22,318 nt of DNA from HK-STAS-PATE-36 sp964565615. GTDB taxonomy: Bacteria > Patescibacteriota > Saccharimonadia > Saccharimonadales > JAGQNJ01. The position numbers were made by a program, and so were the translations under genes. The notes beneath the pieces are model-generated. The model saw nothing but the letters and a program-made list of their open reading frames with translations. It searched no databases and was not told the DNA's origin. The stretch spans positions 1 to 22,318 of the forward strand of contig CAZMFO010000012.1 in the NCBI GenBank assembly GCA_964565615.1, written 5' to 3'. Position 1 is the stretch's first letter. Every line of letters begins with the position of its first letter. Below, in pieces: positions 7,879 through 14,531 of this stretch.

Positions 7879-9500
7879 GTAGCTAACGGAAGGGTGCAGG
7901 AGTGGTTGAACTGGACTGTCTCGAAAACAGTTGTGCCGGGCAACTGGTACCGTGGGTTCGAATCCCACCCCTTCCGCCAATTTTCAAAATTCGGATTTTG
8001 GGCGATTGTTGCCGAGCCCCGCCAGAGGCGGGGCTCGGCTTCGGCAAGGATTTTGAAGGGAAATTTGAAATCCAAAAACAATTTCTGCCCGCTCAAACGG
8101 AAGTTCGAACCAATCTTTTTTAGAAAATCCCGACCCTGTTCGGGATTTTCTTGCAAAGCGATAATTTCGGCTTGTTTTACGGTATTTATGAATCGGGCGG
8201 CGAGTTCGAACCGATTATTGCTTTTTTGCTCAAAAGCCGTCAACTTGTCTTTCAAAAGCTGTTTTTGATCGACGAGTTTATTTTTGGCTTCTCGGTATTC
8301 GACAAGGTTGAGGGCGTTTTCAAGATAGGCGTTCATCAGTTTTTCCAGCTTCTCGTCAATCGCTTTTATTTCGTCCTCTGTTTTTTGAGCAAAAAAGCGA
8401 GATGATTGGGCTTTCGTTTCTTTTTCAATTTCAAGCTCGTTTATCATTTTGTCAGCCCAATCATCAGGCAAAGAAACTTTTTGAATTGCTTCGTTGATTT
8501 GAGATGAAATTTTTTCTTCTCTCGTAAACACATTTTGTGAGCAAACATGATTTGGATTTTTCTTGGTACAATAGTAGTAAGTGTATTCTTTCCCACTCGG
8601 CTTTATCTTTTTGTCGGCGGTAATTGTAAAACCACATTCGCCACAATGGAAAAATCCGCGATAAAGAAAAAATTTCATTTCATCTACTTTCTGCGGTTTG
8701 CTCTTTTGCTTCATTACTTCTTGGCACTCGTCAAAAAGTTTCTTTGCTATAATCGGTTCGTGCTTTCCTTCAAAATATTCTCCGTTGTAGCGGATTAGTC
8801 CGTAATAAAATGGATTTTGTAGTAAATACTGATAATTTGATACGGAAAGCATTTTATCTCGCCGCCCGCGTAAACCAAGCCCATTGATAATCTTTCGGAG
8901 TTCTTTCAGGGTATATTTTCCGCTTGCGTAGGCCTCAAATGCTTTTTTGATAAACGGCGATTTTTCTTTATCAACATAAATCTTTTTTGTTTCCCGATTG
9001 TTTAAATAGCCGAGTGGGGCCATTTGAGGCCAAAGTCCGTTTTTCAACTTTTGCCGATGTCCTCGCTTGATATTTTCCGAAAGATTATCAATGTAATATT
9101 TTGACTGCCCAAAAGCTATTGAAAGCATAAATTTTCCTTGCGGAGTAGGATCAAACCAAAAAGTTGGGAATTTTAGCTCTTTAATTATTCCGGTATCCAC
9201 AAGATAAATAATTTGCCCGCCATCAACGGAATTTCTGGCTAACCTGTCGGGGTGCCACGCTAAAATCCCCTCGGCTTCGCCCGCTTCAATTCTTTTCAGC
9301 ATTTCAGCGAAGACAGACCGTCCGGGCTTTTTCGCAGTTTGCTTTTCCACTAAAGTATCAACGACATCAATATTTTCTTTTTTCGCCAACTCTCGTAATT
9401 CGGCTAACTGGTCAGCAATACTGCGAACTTGCCTGTCTTCGCTGTCCGTTGACTTGCGGGCGTAGATGAAAAACTTTTTGGTTTGATTTTCGTTTGTCAT
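7872..9500 (-). CDS. Large serine recombinase (integrase) of the element
   Basis: The frame is 542 codons. Residues 8-150 are the resolvase catalytic domain, with YARKS (nucleophile Ser17) and DRLARN (Arg86, Arg89). The Recombinase domain is at about 165-265. A zinc ribbon at about 283-320 shows FHCGECG followed by YYYC and HVCSQ. A long coiled coil spans about 345-425. The conserved-looking region ends near FENWR at residue 507, exactly where the frame crosses the CCGCCA core at 7979. The remaining 35 residues are antisense translation of tRNA-Ser. In a circular form (attP junction) the frame would instead end YLLDKIRTFFDENPDFEF, as preserved in the remnant at 9613-9803. Predicted role: integration and excision at tRNA-Ser, and possibly module inversion. 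No Shine-Dalgarno precedes ATG 9500. Confidence 0.9.
   Translation of the reverse strand: MTNENQTKKFFIYARKSTDSEDRQVRSIADQLAELRELAKKENIDVVDTLVEKQTAKKPGRSVFAEMLKRIEAGEAEGILAWHPDRLARNSVDGGQIIYLVDTGIIKELKFPTFWFDPTPQGKFMLSIAFGQSKYYIDNLSENIKRGHRQKLKNGLWPQMAPLGYLNNRETKKIYVDKEKSPFIKKAFEAYASGKYTLKELRKIINGLGLRGRRDKMLSVSNYQYLLQNPFYYGLIRYNGEYFEGKHEPIIAKKLFDECQEVMKQKSKPQKVDEMKFFLYRGFFHCGECGFTITADKKIKPSGKEYTYYYCTKKNPNHVCSQNVFTREEKISSQINEAIQKVSLPDDWADKMINELEIEKETKAQSSRFFAQKTEDEIKAIDEKLEKLMNAYLENALNLVEYREAKNKLVDQKQLLKDKLTAFEQKSNNRFELAARFINTVKQAEIIALQENPEQGRDFLKKIGSNFRLSGQKLFLDFKFPFKILAEAEPRLWRGSATIAQNPNFENWRKGWDSNPRYQLPGTTVFETVQFNHSCTLPLATL
7888..7979 (+). tRNA. tRNA-Ser (anticodon CGA), element integration target
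   Basis: The acceptor is GGAAGGG with CCCTTCC, discriminator G and encoded CCA. The anticodon arm is ACTGT-CTCGAAA-ACAGT, giving CGA (codon UCG). A long variable arm (TGTGCCGGGCAACTGGTACC) is typical of tRNA-Ser, and the T arm is GTGGG-TTCGAAT-CCCAC. The last six bases CCGCCA (7974-7979) are the shared core of the att-like junctions. The gene is intact, but the sequence directly after it is element DNA; the presumed native terminator now lies beyond the element. Confidence 0.95.
7962..7979 (+). repeat. 18-bp direct repeat at the left element boundary (tRNA 3' end)
   Basis: ATCCCACCCCTTCCGCCA forms the 3' end of tRNA-Ser and recurs exactly at 14959-14976. Only the last six bases (CCGCCA) are also present at the internal junctions 9741-9746 (inverted) and 14833-14838. 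It is consistent with a duplicated attachment sequence. Confidence 0.85.
7974..8107 (+). repeat. Inverted repeat A, left arm (134 bp)
   Basis: It pairs with 9613-9746 by reverse complement, with one mismatch seen in the hairpin loop at about 8025. It begins with the CCGCCA core and covers the 3' coding end of the recombinase. It contains a perfect 13-bp GC stem, GCCGAGCCCCGCC (8011-8023) with GGCGGGGCTCGGC (8027-8039). Confidence 0.92.
8011..8039. other. Perfect 13-bp GC palindrome inside the recombinase 3' end
   Basis: GCCGAGCCCCGCC, loop AGA, GGCGGGGCTCGGC. It lies 32 bases after tRNA-Ser and inside the recombinase C-terminal codons. It may help end tRNA-Ser transcription now that the native terminator is displaced, though no clean T-tract follows. 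The same stem with a different loop recurs at 9681-9709. Confidence 0.7.
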
Positions 9501-9612
9501 ATTGTCTTTATTAGGCAGTCAAAATATTTGAAATTATCGCTTTGCCTTTCGCCTTCGGCGAAAGAAAAAAAGATTGGTTTGTAAAACTTCGTTTTGCCCG
9601 TGCTTCGCTCGG

Positions 9613-9746
9613 CGAACTTCCGTTTGAGCGGGCAGAAATTGTTTTTGGATTTCAAATTTCCCTTCAAAATCCTTGCCGAAGCCGAGCCCCGCCCCTGGCG
9701 GGGCTCGGCAACAATCGCCCAAAATCCGAATTTTGAAAATTGGCGG
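9613..9746 (-). repeat. Inverted repeat A, right arm (134 bp)
   Basis: Reverse complement of 7974-8107 with a constant pairing sum of 17720, so there are no net indels. It includes the second GC hairpin (9681-9709) and ends at the core, where it meets inverted repeat B. Confidence 0.92.
9741..9746 (-). other. Inverted attP-like junction (core CCGCCA)
   Basis: Read on the minus strand, CCAAAAGGTA-CCGCCA-ATTTTCAAAA joins the cargo-side arm to the recombinase-side arm, the combination expected for the circular element's attP. It is inverted relative to the cores at 7974, 14833 and 14971. The site role is inferred. Confidence 0.65.
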
Positions 9747-9840
9747 TACCTTTTGGACAAAATCCGAACTTTTTTTGACGAAAATCCGGACTTTGAATTT
9801 TGAACGCTCCGCCCCGCCGCCGCTCGCTTCGCTCGCTGTC

Positions 9841-9922
9841 CAGCAAAAAAGTTTTCTTCACATTTTTTAATTTTTTCGCGCGCAATTTTTTCTTCTAAAA
9901 GGAAAAGAAAACTTTTTTGCTG
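9841..9922. other. 18-bp stem-loop within inverted repeat B
   Basis: CAGCAAAAAAGTTTTCTT (9841-9858) is the exact reverse complement of 9905-9922, with a 46-base loop containing CGCGCGC. The mirrored copy is in 14657-14738. It could act as a bidirectional transcription barrier at the cargo borders or as a structural element. Confidence 0.75.
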
Positions 9923-10096
9923 ACCTCTGCTCTGAACGAGCAGGGCGGCGGGGCTTCGCTTCGGCTCGGGCGAGGCGGAATTCCCCCCACACCCCCCTTC
10001 CGCCTCGCCCTCGCTTCCGACGGCTCTTTTTTCGGCGGCTTTTTCTTTCTTTTCCTTGTCCCACCCTCCCGACGCGGAAAAGTTTAAGGAACTCCC

Positions 10097-10125
10097 TTTA
10101 TTTTGCTTGCCAAGTTTTATATAAT
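10097..10125 (+). promoter_or_regulatory. Cargo operon promoter
   Basis: A perfect TATAAT at 10120-10125 with TTTATT at 10097-10102 and a 17-base spacer. The predicted start is near 10132, leaving a leader of about 60 bases before the XRE gene, unlike the leaderless chromosomal genes. The promoter lies between repeat B and the first cargo gene, so inversion of the module would carry it along. Confidence 0.6.
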
Positions 10126-10130
10126 TTAGT

Positions 10131-10147
10131 ATCATTATAGTAATGAT
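10131..10147. promoter_or_regulatory. 17-bp palindrome, likely operator of the XRE controller
   Basis: ATCATTA-TAG-TAATGAT is a perfect 7-bp inverted repeat covering the predicted transcription start of the cargo operon and lying 46 bases before the XRE gene. Position and symmetry fit a dimeric HTH autoregulatory site, as in controller (C-protein) restriction systems. Confidence 0.55.
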
Positions 10148-10193
10148 GAGGACTCAATCCCAAAACATAACCTTATAACAATCATACTATTCT

Positions 10194-10415
10194 ATGGCAA
10201 GCAAGTCAAACGAAATATCAACAATAGCGGAAAATATAAAAAAAGCCCGAAATAAAAAGGGTGTTTCGCAAGATAGGTTGTCAAAAATGGCAGATGTAGC
10301 TTACAACACCATTATTAAAATTGAATCTGGAACAATCCAAAATCCGACCATTGAAACATTGGCAAAAATCGCCAATGCATTAGATGTTAAAGTGGACGAT
10401 TTAATCAAAAAATAA
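10194..10415 (+). CDS. XRE-family HTH regulator (controller-protein-like)
   Basis: A 73-residue protein that is almost entirely a Cro/C1-type HTH domain. KKARNKKGVSQDRLSKMADVAYNTIIKIESG carries the helix-turn-helix, followed by NPTIETLAKIANALDVKVDDLIKK. Its size matches the C proteins that time restriction-modification expression. It is the first gene of a five-gene operon, with only 1 base between its stop and the methyltransferase ATG. The palindrome at 10131-10147 is its likely binding site. No Shine-Dalgarno is visible. It could instead be a simple repressor controlling element mobility. Confidence 0.85.
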   Translation: MASKSNEISTIAENIKKARNKKGVSQDRLSKMADVAYNTIIKIESGTIQNPTIETLAKIANALDVKVDDLIKK

Positions 10416-10416
10416 T

Positions 10417-11685
10417 ATGAGCCAAGTAGCAACCTTATTTTCAAAAACAAAAATTGATTACTCGTGGTCTTTTTCTGACAAAACCAGAAAGGACACGGCT
10501 TATATTACTCACGGATACCACCGCTACCCCGCAAAATTTATTCCTCAAATAGTTTCTCGTTTAGCTGAAAAATACACTAACGAGGGAGATTTAATCGTTG
10601 ATCCTTTTGGTGGTTGCGGGACAACACTTGTTGAATCAAAAGTTATGGGGCGGCCTTCGGTTGGAGTTGATATAAACCCGGTAGCCGTTTTAATTACAAA
10701 AGCGAAAATTACTCCTATTAACCCAGAAAAAATAGAAAAAGCATTTGTCGCCTTGAAAGCAAAACTGGATACATATAGCAAAGATACAAAAATAAAAGCA
10801 CCAGAACACGAGAGAATTGATTATTGGTTTAAGCCGGAAGAGAAAAGAAAGCTTGCTTTTATCTTTGCTGAAATTTCAAAATTAAAAGATCAAGATATTA
10901 GAGATTTTTTCTATTGCGGATTTTCTAACATTTTGAAAAATTGCTCAATTTGGTTGCAAAAAAGTAATAAGCCCACAAGAGATCAAAATAAAAAACCTTC
11001 CGACCCAATACCGACTTTTTATAAACAGATAAAAATGATGATGAGAGGGAATGCTCGGTTTTACGAATTATCAAAAGAAAAAAATCATTTGAAAATATCA
11101 AGTCAAGTTTATTGCACAGACGCGCGGACAATTCCCGCTAAAGATAATTCGGTTAGTTTGATTGTTACTTCACCGCCCTATGTTACATCTTATGAATACG
11201 CGGACTTGCACCAATTAACTGCTTTGTGGTTGGAATATACAAAGAATTTAAGCGATTTTCGCAAAAGATTTATCGGCACTTCTTATCACAATAAAAAGGA
11301 TTTGGTTTTGAACAGTGAACTTGCCGAGAAAATAAGAAATGAATTATTAAAAAAAGATAAAAAAACTGCCGAGGAAGTTTCCACCTATTTTAGCGAAATG
11401 AACCAAGTTTTTGTTGAAATGAAAAGAATGTTAAAAAAGGGTGGTAAAACTTGCATTGTCATTGGCAACACCAGCTTAAAGGGTGTTGAGATATTAAACG
11501 CCGAAGTTTTTGCCGAGCAATTACAAAATTTGGGTTTGAGAATTGCCGATATTATCAAAAGAGAGATACCCTCAAAAAATTTGCCGTCTGTTAGAGATGA
11601 AAAGACAGGCAAGTTTGCAAGAATAAGTGATAAAAATAAAGTTTCTGTTTATCCAACAGAATACATTTTAATAATGGAAAAATAA
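10417..11685 (+). CDS. DNA amino-methyltransferase (N4-cytosine or N6-adenine), first of two
   Basis: A 422-residue SAM-dependent methyltransferase. HGYHRYPAKFIP near residue 33 is the motif X region. Residues 62-70 (DPFGGCGTT) form the SAM-binding motif I. GVDINPVA follows as motif II. SPPY at 252-255 is the catalytic motif IV. The motif order X-I-IV and the SPPY form are typical of exocyclic-amino methyltransferases, often N4-cytosine. A helical insert of about 150 residues between motifs I and IV may hold target recognition. It is second in the cargo operon and 4 bases upstream of the restriction enzyme gene. Presumed role: self-protection. Confidence 0.85.
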   Translation: MSQVATLFSKTKIDYSWSFSDKTRKDTAYITHGYHRYPAKFIPQIVSRLAEKYTNEGDLIVDPFGGCGTTLVESKVMGRPSVGVDINPVAVLITKAKITPINPEKIEKAFVALKAKLDTYSKDTKIKAPEHERIDYWFKPEEKRKLAFIFAEISKLKDQDIRDFFYCGFSNILKNCSIWLQKSNKPTRDQNKKPSDPIPTFYKQIKMMMRGNARFYELSKEKNHLKISSQVYCTDARTIPAKDNSVSLIVTSPPYVTSYEYADLHQLTALWLEYTKNLSDFRKRFIGTSYHNKKDLVLNSELAEKIRNELLKKDKKTAEEVSTYFSEMNQVFVEMKRMLKKGGKTCIVIGNTSLKGVEILNAEVFAEQLQNLGLRIADIIKREIPSKNLPSVRDEKTGKFARISDKNKVSVYPTEYILIMEK

Positions 11686-11689
11686 AACT

Positions 11690-12358
11690 ATGACAATAAA
11701 CGATCTCATCAAAATTTACGAAACGAAAAAGAAAAAATATGGCATGCAAGCATATCGCCATATTTCAAATGTTTTGAAGGAAGCAAAAGAACAGCATAAA
11801 AAAGATTTTAGTGGCAATGACCACGAGCAATCTTGGCGTGCCTTCAAAGGTAAAAATCTTGAAAAATTGATTGAGTATATTATCACCGATGAAGTTAGGG
11901 CTTTAGGATTGCAGGTTGTAAATGGCAATAGTTTAGAGCGAACAAATGGGACCAATTTATCCAAAGAATTGAGTTTGGTAAAAAGAAATTTGATTGTTGA
12001 TTATGGCGAGTTTGGTTCGCATTTGCCCGATGTTGATTTGATTATTTACGATCCAAAAACAAGCAAGGTTGTTGCTGTTTTATCAAGCAAAGTAACTTTG
12101 CGGGAAAGAATCGCGCAAACTGGTTATTGGAAAATAAAACTTGCTTCTGATGAGGCGACAAAGCATATCAAAGTTTATTTCGTAACGCCGGATGAAGACG
12201 GAACGCTGACTATCAAAACGCCAACGAAGAAAGGACGAGCGATTGTTGAAGTAGATACAGACGGCAGTTATGTTTTGAGCGAGACGGATATTGAAGAAAG
12301 CGATAAGGTAAAAATGTTTGATAAATTTATTGATGACTTGAAAAAATTACTCAAATAA
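11690..12358 (+). CDS. Probable type II restriction endonuclease, BsaWI/CCGG-family-like
   Basis: A 222-residue protein. The candidate nuclease core is LPDVDLIIYD (Asp114, Asp116) followed by a strand and SSK at 132-134, matching the PD...SxK form of the active site in NgoMIV/Cfr10I/BsaWI-type enzymes. Directly after it, VTLRERIAQTGYW resembles the R-(D/E)-R motif these enzymes use to read CCGG (NgoMIV has a comparable SxKWT-R-D-R-AQ stretch). An upstream Glu is expected to complete the site (for example in the AFKGKNLEKLIEY helix). Genes on both sides are methyltransferases, which supports the role. Family assignment is from memory of motifs; the exact target is unknown but a CCGG core is predicted. 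Confidence 0.65.
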   Translation: MTINDLIKIYETKKKKYGMQAYRHISNVLKEAKEQHKKDFSGNDHEQSWRAFKGKNLEKLIEYIITDEVRALGLQVVNGNSLERTNGTNLSKELSLVKRNLIVDYGEFGSHLPDVDLIIYDPKTSKVVAVLSSKVTLRERIAQTGYWKIKLASDEATKHIKVYFVTPDEDGTLTIKTPTKKGRAIVEVDTDGSYVLSETDIEESDKVKMFDKFIDDLKKLLK

Positions 12359-12360
12359 GT

Positions 12361-13059
12361 ATGGCTGATGATTTAATAATTGAATCAACAACGCTTTGGG
12401 ATTTTCCGAGACAAAATTACGGCGGCAAACCCCATGGAAATAATAAATATAATGGCGTAACGCCCGCTTTTGTCATTTGGAATTTGTTGCAAAGATACAC
12501 AAAAGAGGGCGATTTAGTCGTTGACCCGATGTGCGGAAGCGGAACAACGATTGATGTCGCAAAAGAATTAAACCGAAAAGTAATCGGCTACGATTTGAAC
12601 GTCGTCCGTCCCGATGTTATTAAAAACGATTCTCGGAAAATCCCACTCAAAGACAATTCTGTTGATTTTGTTTTTATCGATTCGCCATATTCGGATAATA
12701 TCAAGTATTCTGATGATGAAAGATGTATTGGTAAAATTTCTTGCGAGAAAACAGAATTTTATGACGAATTAGACAAAACCGCTTCCGAAATCGCAAGAAT
12801 TTTGAAACCGGGCAAGGCGATGGGTTGGGTTATCGCTGACCAATGGATAAAAAAGAAATTTACAGCAGTTGGATTTTTAATGTGGCAGAGGTTAGAAAAA
12901 TATTTTGAGCCAATGGATATTATTTGTCTCACAAGGCATAACCAAACATCAAACACGGGAGTTTGGCATAACAGAGCGAGGCAGTTCAATTTTTATTTAC
13001 GAGGGTTTAAGTATTTATTCATTATGAAAAAACCTAATTTTGAGACAGATAAAAAATAA
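12361..13059 (+). CDS. DNA amino-methyltransferase, second of two
   Basis: A 232-residue compact methyltransferase. The opening TTLWDFPRQNYG, with GVTPAFVIWNLLQRY, forms the motif X region. DPMCGSGTT at 55-63 is motif I, GYDLN is motif II, and DSPY at 107-110 is catalytic motif IV. ILKPGKAMGWV follows the usual strand 5 area. There is no large recognition insert, so it may be specific through small loops or with a partner. It starts 2 bases after the restriction gene stop. Two amino-methyltransferases with one nuclease suggests strand-specific protection, protection of two bases, or a second unrelated function. Confidence 0.85.
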   Translation: MADDLIIESTTLWDFPRQNYGGKPHGNNKYNGVTPAFVIWNLLQRYTKEGDLVVDPMCGSGTTIDVAKELNRKVIGYDLNVVRPDVIKNDSRKIPLKDNSVDFVFIDSPYSDNIKYSDDERCIGKISCEKTEFYDELDKTASEIARILKPGKAMGWVIADQWIKKKFTAVGFLMWQRLEKYFEPMDIICLTRHNQTSNTGVWHNRARQFNFYLRGFKYLFIMKKPNFETDKK

Positions 13060-13062
13060 GAC

Positions 13063-14529
13063 ATGAAAATATCAAAATTAACCATAAACAATTTCCGTTG
13101 CATAAAAGAGCAAACTCTTAACGCGAAGGAGTTTTCTATTTTTATTGGTGATAACGCCACCGGAAAAACTTCAATTATTGAAGCGGTTAATTTTGCACTC
13201 TCGCCTTATTTTTTATCTGGCCGCATAAAACACACTGATTTTTATAACGGCTCCGATGAGCCGATCATTATTAAAATTGAGTTTGACGAAAATTTTACTG
13301 CTTCATTGCCTGACGGATATACAACGCAAAAAGTTGAGTGCAACGGCGTTTATTTAGAAATTAAGAAAAGAGATAAGGCGGCGGCAGGCAAGGCGTTTTC
13401 CGATATCGTTGTTTTATCTCATTATGTCGTTCCGAATAGACCGAAAGACAATGATAACGGCTGGGAAATAGCCAGAAAAACCGGAACGAAATTTAAGTTT
13501 GACGAGAGATTACTTTCTTTGTCGCAAGCGGAATTAGAAAATTTTCCAAAAAGTTTTTATTTCGGAAAAAATAGAGAGCGGCAATTGCAAAAAGGATTTA
13601 ATTCGTCCGTTTCCTCTGTTTTTGATGATTTTAATTGGCGATTTTCAAAAGGTGTCAGAGACGAAGAAGTTGAGGAAGGTGAGGAAAATTTTTTTGCGAA
13701 GAAAAGTAAATTTGAAAAGGAAATTATCGGCAAAATAGACGAGGCGTCGCTCAAAAAAAGTTTTGAAGCGTTGAATACAAAACTTAAAGATTTTGAGATT
13801 GGCAATGTTGACCTTTCTTTTATTGATTGCCACGCGCCATTTGATAACGCTTTTCTTTCGCAAAAATTGGAAAAGCTTGACTTGCCTGTAACGGCTATCG
13901 GATCGGGTGTTGAAATGGTAATTTCTTTGTTGTTTTTGGAAACCCTTGCTTCGCTATCAAAAGAAAAAATTATCGTTTTAATTGACGAGCCGGAGCTTCA
14001 TTTACATCCTCGCTTGCAAGAAAAATTAGTACAATATCTGATTGAATTTTCAAAGACAAATCAAGTTTTTATTTCCACCCACTCGCCGTATTTTTTCAAA
14101 AATTGTTTAAAAAATTCTCAAATTGAATTACTGATTACAAAAAATTCGGCAAACGGAATTGTGGTTGAAAATACCGGCTCGCAATTCGGGTTATTTCCGT
14201 GGAGTCCGTCTTGGGGCGAGATAAATTATTCGGCGTATGGTTTGCCGACAATTGAATTTCATAACGAGCTTTACGGATACATACAAGAGCAACAACAGAA
14301 ATATACAATTGATCAAGTTGAAACATATTTTGTCGGCAAGGGTGTTACAAAATCAAAAAAATGGACTAAAATATCAAACGGACAAGCACAACAACCGGAA
14401 GATGTAACCCTGCTCACTTTTGTTAGGAATTCAATTCATCATCCAGAAAATACGAACAATGGCGGATATACACCGCAAGAATTGAAATCGTCAATTGACG
14501 AAATGATAAAATTAGTTAAAAATCCATAA
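13063..14529 (+). CDS. AAA/ABC-type ATPase with a C-terminal HEPN-like RNxxxH motif
   Basis: A 488-residue SMC/OLD-like ATPase. The start MKISKLTINNFRCIKEQ is typical, with Walker A GDNATGKTS at 29-37. There is an ABC signature-like IGSGVEMVISLL, Walker B IIVLIDEPELHLHP (Asp308, Glu309) and H-loop STHSP (His340). No TOPRIM domain is visible, unlike OLD. The C-terminal 90 residues include LLTFVRNSIHHPEN, whose Arg455-Asn-x3-His460 matches the HEPN RNase motif. By analogy with PrrC/RloC-type systems it may be a nuclease unleashed on restriction failure or infection; this is inference. It is the last cargo gene, starts 3 bases after the methyltransferase stop, and ends 2 bases before repeat B. 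Confidence 0.8.
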   Translation: MKISKLTINNFRCIKEQTLNAKEFSIFIGDNATGKTSIIEAVNFALSPYFLSGRIKHTDFYNGSDEPIIIKIEFDENFTASLPDGYTTQKVECNGVYLEIKKRDKAAAGKAFSDIVVLSHYVVPNRPKDNDNGWEIARKTGTKFKFDERLLSLSQAELENFPKSFYFGKNRERQLQKGFNSSVSSVFDDFNWRFSKGVRDEEVEEGEENFFAKKSKFEKEIIGKIDEASLKKSFEALNTKLKDFEIGNVDLSFIDCHAPFDNAFLSQKLEKLDLPVTAIGSGVEMVISLLFLETLASLSKEKIIVLIDEPELHLHPRLQEKLVQYLIEFSKTNQVFISTHSPYFFKNCLKNSQIELLITKNSANGIVVENTGSQFGLFPWSPSWGEINYSAYGLPTIEFHNELYGYIQEQQQKYTIDQVETYFVGKGVTKSKKWTKISNGQAQQPEDVTLLTFVRNSIHHPENTNNGGYTPQELKSSIDEMIKLVKNP

Positions 14530-14531
14530 TT

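Larger units (their letters stand above)
9613..9803 (+). pseudogene. Inverted remnant of the recombinase 3' end, joined to the attP-like site
   Basis: On the plus strand, reading opposite to the intact recombinase, this encodes NFRLSGQKLFLDFKFPF...NPNFENWR. It is nearly identical to intact residues of about 464-507, with one substitution (PRPW instead of PRLW). It then continues across the CCGCCA core as YLLDKIRTFFDENPDFEF and stops at 9801-9803. It has no catalytic domain. It shows what the recombinase C-terminus would be when its 3' end faces the cargo arm instead of tRNA-Ser. Probably not expressed. Confidence 0.8.
9741..10047 (+). repeat. Inverted repeat B, left arm (307 bp)
   Basis: It pairs with 14532-14838 (sum 24579). 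I saw no mismatch in the stretches compared. It holds two nested hairpins: an 18-bp stem at 9841-9858 with 9905-9922, and a 13-bp stem at 9968-9980 with 9998-10010. It is very rich in GC blocks alternating with A/T runs. Long frames within it look like shadows, not genes. Confidence 0.92.

Noticed and set aside
7786..7980. A 64-codon minus-strand frame starting MAEGVGFEPTVPVARHNCF
   Set aside because: This is the well-known antisense translation of a tRNA gene, here tRNA-Ser.
9497..10135. A 212-codon minus-strand frame across repeat B and the arm of repeat A
   Set aside because: Its translation is low-complexity (Lys, Arg, Ala, Gly) and follows the hairpins and repeats. The same frame is broken differently in the other repeat arm, so it is a shadow of repeat sequence.
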